From contig JADLCT010000011.1 in the NCBI GenBank assembly GCA_020847045.1, positions 1 through 64,000 of the forward strand: DNA of 64,000 bases. The letters are read 5' to 3'. The notes below the pieces were generated by a model, which saw only the letters and a program-made list of their open reading frames with translations, was not told where the DNA came from and ran no database searches. Below are positions 61,900-64,000 of this stretch, in pieces. The translations under genes and the position numbers were made by a program. Source of the DNA: Bryobacterales bacterium. Lineage in GTDB: Bacteria; Acidobacteriota; Terriglobia; Bryobacterales; Bryobacteraceae. Positions within the stretch are counted from its first letter, which is position 1. The number at the start of each line of letters is the position of its first letter.

Positions 61900-61910
61900 T
61901 CCCTCTTCAA

Positions 61911-63284
61911 CTATATCAGCGCCATCGCGGGCGGGATTTCCCGCTTCACATACTGCCGCAAACGGCGCTGGATGGACTGCGGCAGGTCGGCGCGCACCCA
62001 CACGCCGTCGCCCTCGTAGCGGATCTCGCGCGGCCGTCCATGCTCATGGATCATGTGCAATGCGGCGCCCTCGCCGGCGGGAAGGCGCAGGACAATCTCT
62101 GACACGGGGTCCAGGCCGAGCATGCCGTCCATCAGTGCGGCGAGCCGCTCCAGCCCTTCGCCTGTCCGCGCGGACGCGGACGTCACCTGGTGCAACTTCA
62201 GCGCCGGGCCGCCCCCGCCACGCTGCGCCGCCAGACGCCGGCCCAGCGCCTCGGCCATGGCGGTGGCCTCCAGCGGCGGCAGCAGGTCCGACTTGTTCAA
62301 CACCACTAATTGCGGTGTGGAGGCCGCGCCAATCTCGGCCAGCACCTCCAGCACGTGCGCGAAGTGAGATTCGGCGTGGGGCGAAGCCGCGTCCACCACA
62401 TGCAGCAGTAGCGCCGCCTCGGCCACCTCTTCCAGCGTGGCGCGAAACGCCTTCACGAGCGTCGTAGGCAGGTTACGGATGAACCCCACCGTGTCACTCA
62501 ACAGGGCGCGCCGCCGCGAGGGAAGAGTGATCTGCCGCACCGTGGGATCGAGTGTGGCGAACATTCTCGCGTCGGCCAGAACGTCCGCCCCGGTCAGACG
62601 GTTGAACAACGACGACTTCCCGGCATTCGTATAGCCGGCCAACGCCACCGTCGCCAGCGGCACGCTTTCGCGCTTTTTCCGTTGAATGGTCCGCGTGGAG
62701 CGCACCGTGCGCAACTGCCCTTCGATCTTGCTGATGCGGGTCCAGATGCGCCGCCGGTCCGTTTCCAGCTTCGTTTCCCCCGGGCCGCGCGTGCCAATGC
62801 CGCCGCCCAGCCGCGACATGGCCGCTCCGCGTCCGGTGAGCCGCGGCAGCAGGTAGTTCAATTGCGCCAGTTCCACCTGCAGTTGTCCCTCGCGCGTACG
62901 GGCGCGCCGGGCGAAGATGTCCAGGATCAGTTGCGTGCGATCCAACACCTTGCACTTCAGCTCGCGCTCCAGATTGCGGATTTGCGGACCCGTCAGGTCG
63001 CGGTCAAACAGCACAAGACTTGCTTGCGATGCGGCGGCCAGTCCGGCGAGTTCGGCCACCTTGCCCGCGCCGATCAGCGTGGCCGCGTCGGGCGCGTGAC
63101 GTGTTTGGAGAATGCGGTCCAACACCTCGGCGCCAGCGCTTTCAGCCAGTACGGCCAGCTCTTCCAGAGATTCCGCCGCCGTTACCGGTTCGTGATGAGG
63201 GGATGCGGTTTTAGACGCCCCGCGTTGAGGCGTGTCCAGGCCGACCAGCAGGGCGCGTTCGCGCTCGATCGCCGTTGTATCCAG
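61911..63284 (-). CDS. hflX: ribosome-associated GTPase HflX (start codon non-canonical or unresolved)
   Basis: LIGAGKVAEL, GYTNAGKSSLFNRLTGA, DTVGFIRNLPTTLVKAFRATLEE; N-terminal homology ERERALLVGLD lies upstream of the first GTG (63125). Confidence 0.92.
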   Translation of the reverse strand: MDTTAIERERALLVGLDTPQRGASKTASPHHEPVTAAESLEELAVLAESAGAEVLDRILQTRHAPDAATLIGAGKVAELAGLAAASQASLVLFDRDLTGPQIRNLERELKCKVLDRTQLILDIFARRARTREGQLQVELAQLNYLLPRLTGRGAAMSRLGGGIGTRGPGETKLETDRRRIWTRISKIEGQLRTVRSTRTIQRKKRESVPLATVALAGYTNAGKSSLFNRLTGADVLADARMFATLDPTVRQITLPSRRRALLSDTVGFIRNLPTTLVKAFRATLEEVAEAALLLHVVDAASPHAESHFAHVLEVLAEIGAASTPQLVVLNKSDLLPPLEATAMAEALGRRLAAQRGGGGPALKLHQVTSASARTGEGLERLAALMDGMLGLDPVSEIVLRLPAGEGAALHMIHEHGRPREIRYEGDGVWVRADLPQSIQRRLRQYVKREIPPAMALI

Positions 63285-63285
63285 A

Positions 63286-63855
63286 TCAGTTCTCGCCGGC
63301 GTCGGAGGCCGAGACTCCGACCGCCTGTCCGGGGACGCCTGGCTGCGAGGAGCCGTGGTGCGCTCCCGCCGCGTGGTGCACTGGCTTGGCTACGACCACC
63401 GTCGAGATGGCATGCTTGAAGATGAGTTGTTCCTGGTTGTTCGACTCCAGAACCACGCTGTACTTATCGAAGCTGCGAATCCGGCCCGACAACTTCACGC
63501 CGCTCATTAAATAGATGGTCAGGAAGGTGCGTTCTTTGCGCGCAGCGTTGAGAAACGCCTCTTGGATGTTCTGGGGTAGTTTCTCCATGTGGCTTTCCTT
63601 TGGCCCCGCCGGGCTGCTCGATTGTGTGGAGGGAACTGAAGGCGCCCTGTTCACCCGATTGTACATCAGTTCCGTGTGATCCCCGGCCGCGGCGGGCTCT
63701 CCCGCCGTATCCTCACGCGGAGCCGCCGGCGCTTCCGGCATTCTGGGCGCGTGAGACTCGGGCCTGCGGAAATCGGCGCCGTTCAACGCTTCGCCCGGAC
63801 GCCGCGGAGCGGAGGGACGCCCAGGAATCGGAGGGGAGGGTGGTGCATTATTCAT
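63286..63855 (-). CDS. hfq: RNA chaperone Hfq (Sm core from 63588; possible N-terminal extension from 63855)
   Basis: [65 protein letters not shown]; 5'-of-hflX order. Confidence 0.9.
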   Translation of the reverse strand: MNNAPPSPPIPGRPSAPRRPGEALNGADFRRPESHAPRMPEAPAAPREDTAGEPAAAGDHTELMYNRVNRAPSVPSTQSSSPAGPKESHMEKLPQNIQEAFLNAARKERTFLTIYLMSGVKLSGRIRSFDKYSVVLESNNQEQLIFKHAISTVVVAKPVHHAAGAHHGSSQPGVPGQAVGVSASDAGEN

Positions 63856-64000
63856 CGTGGTCCTGGCTCGCGGCTGCATGGGCCGCCAGCTCTTTCCTTT
63901 CGCACATCTGTTCGAGTTCGCTCCGGGTGAGACGCCTCGCGGGCGCCTGGCGCCGGGCATTCCCCGCCTTGGCCGCGGGTTCGTAGGTGAACTCCTGGAC
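63848..64000 (-). CDS. C-terminal fragment of an unidentified protein running off the window
   Basis: Open frame ...[27 protein letters not shown] whose TAA overlaps ATG at 63855 (ATGAATAA). Confidence 0.5.
   Translation of the reverse strand, partial: VQEFTYEPAAKAGNARRQAPARRLTRSELEQMCERKELAAHAAASQDHDE

Overview
64-kb GC-rich bacterial chromosomal window, probably an acidobacterium of the Solibacter/Bryobacter type. That placement is an inference from the Oar-like carboxypeptidase-regulatory/TonB receptor, the DUF1549/DUF1553 and DUF1501 pair, and the general gene style. Main blocks in order: purQ-purL-purF; a GldA / fused GldF-GldG / DUF4340 ABC system; tRNA-Arg(TCG); a single-subunit molybdopterin oxidoreductase; a TraR/DksA zinc-finger gene behind a long structured intergenic region; an orphan nuoB next to a pgeF-type gene; serC; lutABC; a UvrC-like protein without the C-terminal nuclease half; two convergent AhpD-like genes; an Oar-like receptor. 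Two operons stand out. (1) 37132-43351 is a tightly overlapping cassette: membrane-anchored GcvH-like protein, HybA-like ferredoxin, HybB/NrfD membrane protein, histidine kinase with a CX4CH motif, sigma-54 response regulator, archaemetzincin. It has no hydrogenase catalytic subunit, and the GcvH-like protein appears to have lost its lipoyl lysine. This is my leading candidate for an undescribed system. (2) 43428-53062 is a Wood-Werkman/propionate operon containing a methylmalonyl-CoA mutase fused to a miniaturised MutA-like domain. Smaller items include a 22-aa membrane microprotein, an N-terminally extended Hfq followed by an hflX with no canonical start codon, and a symmetric divergent promoter. 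All assignments come from reading protein motifs by eye; no searches were run.
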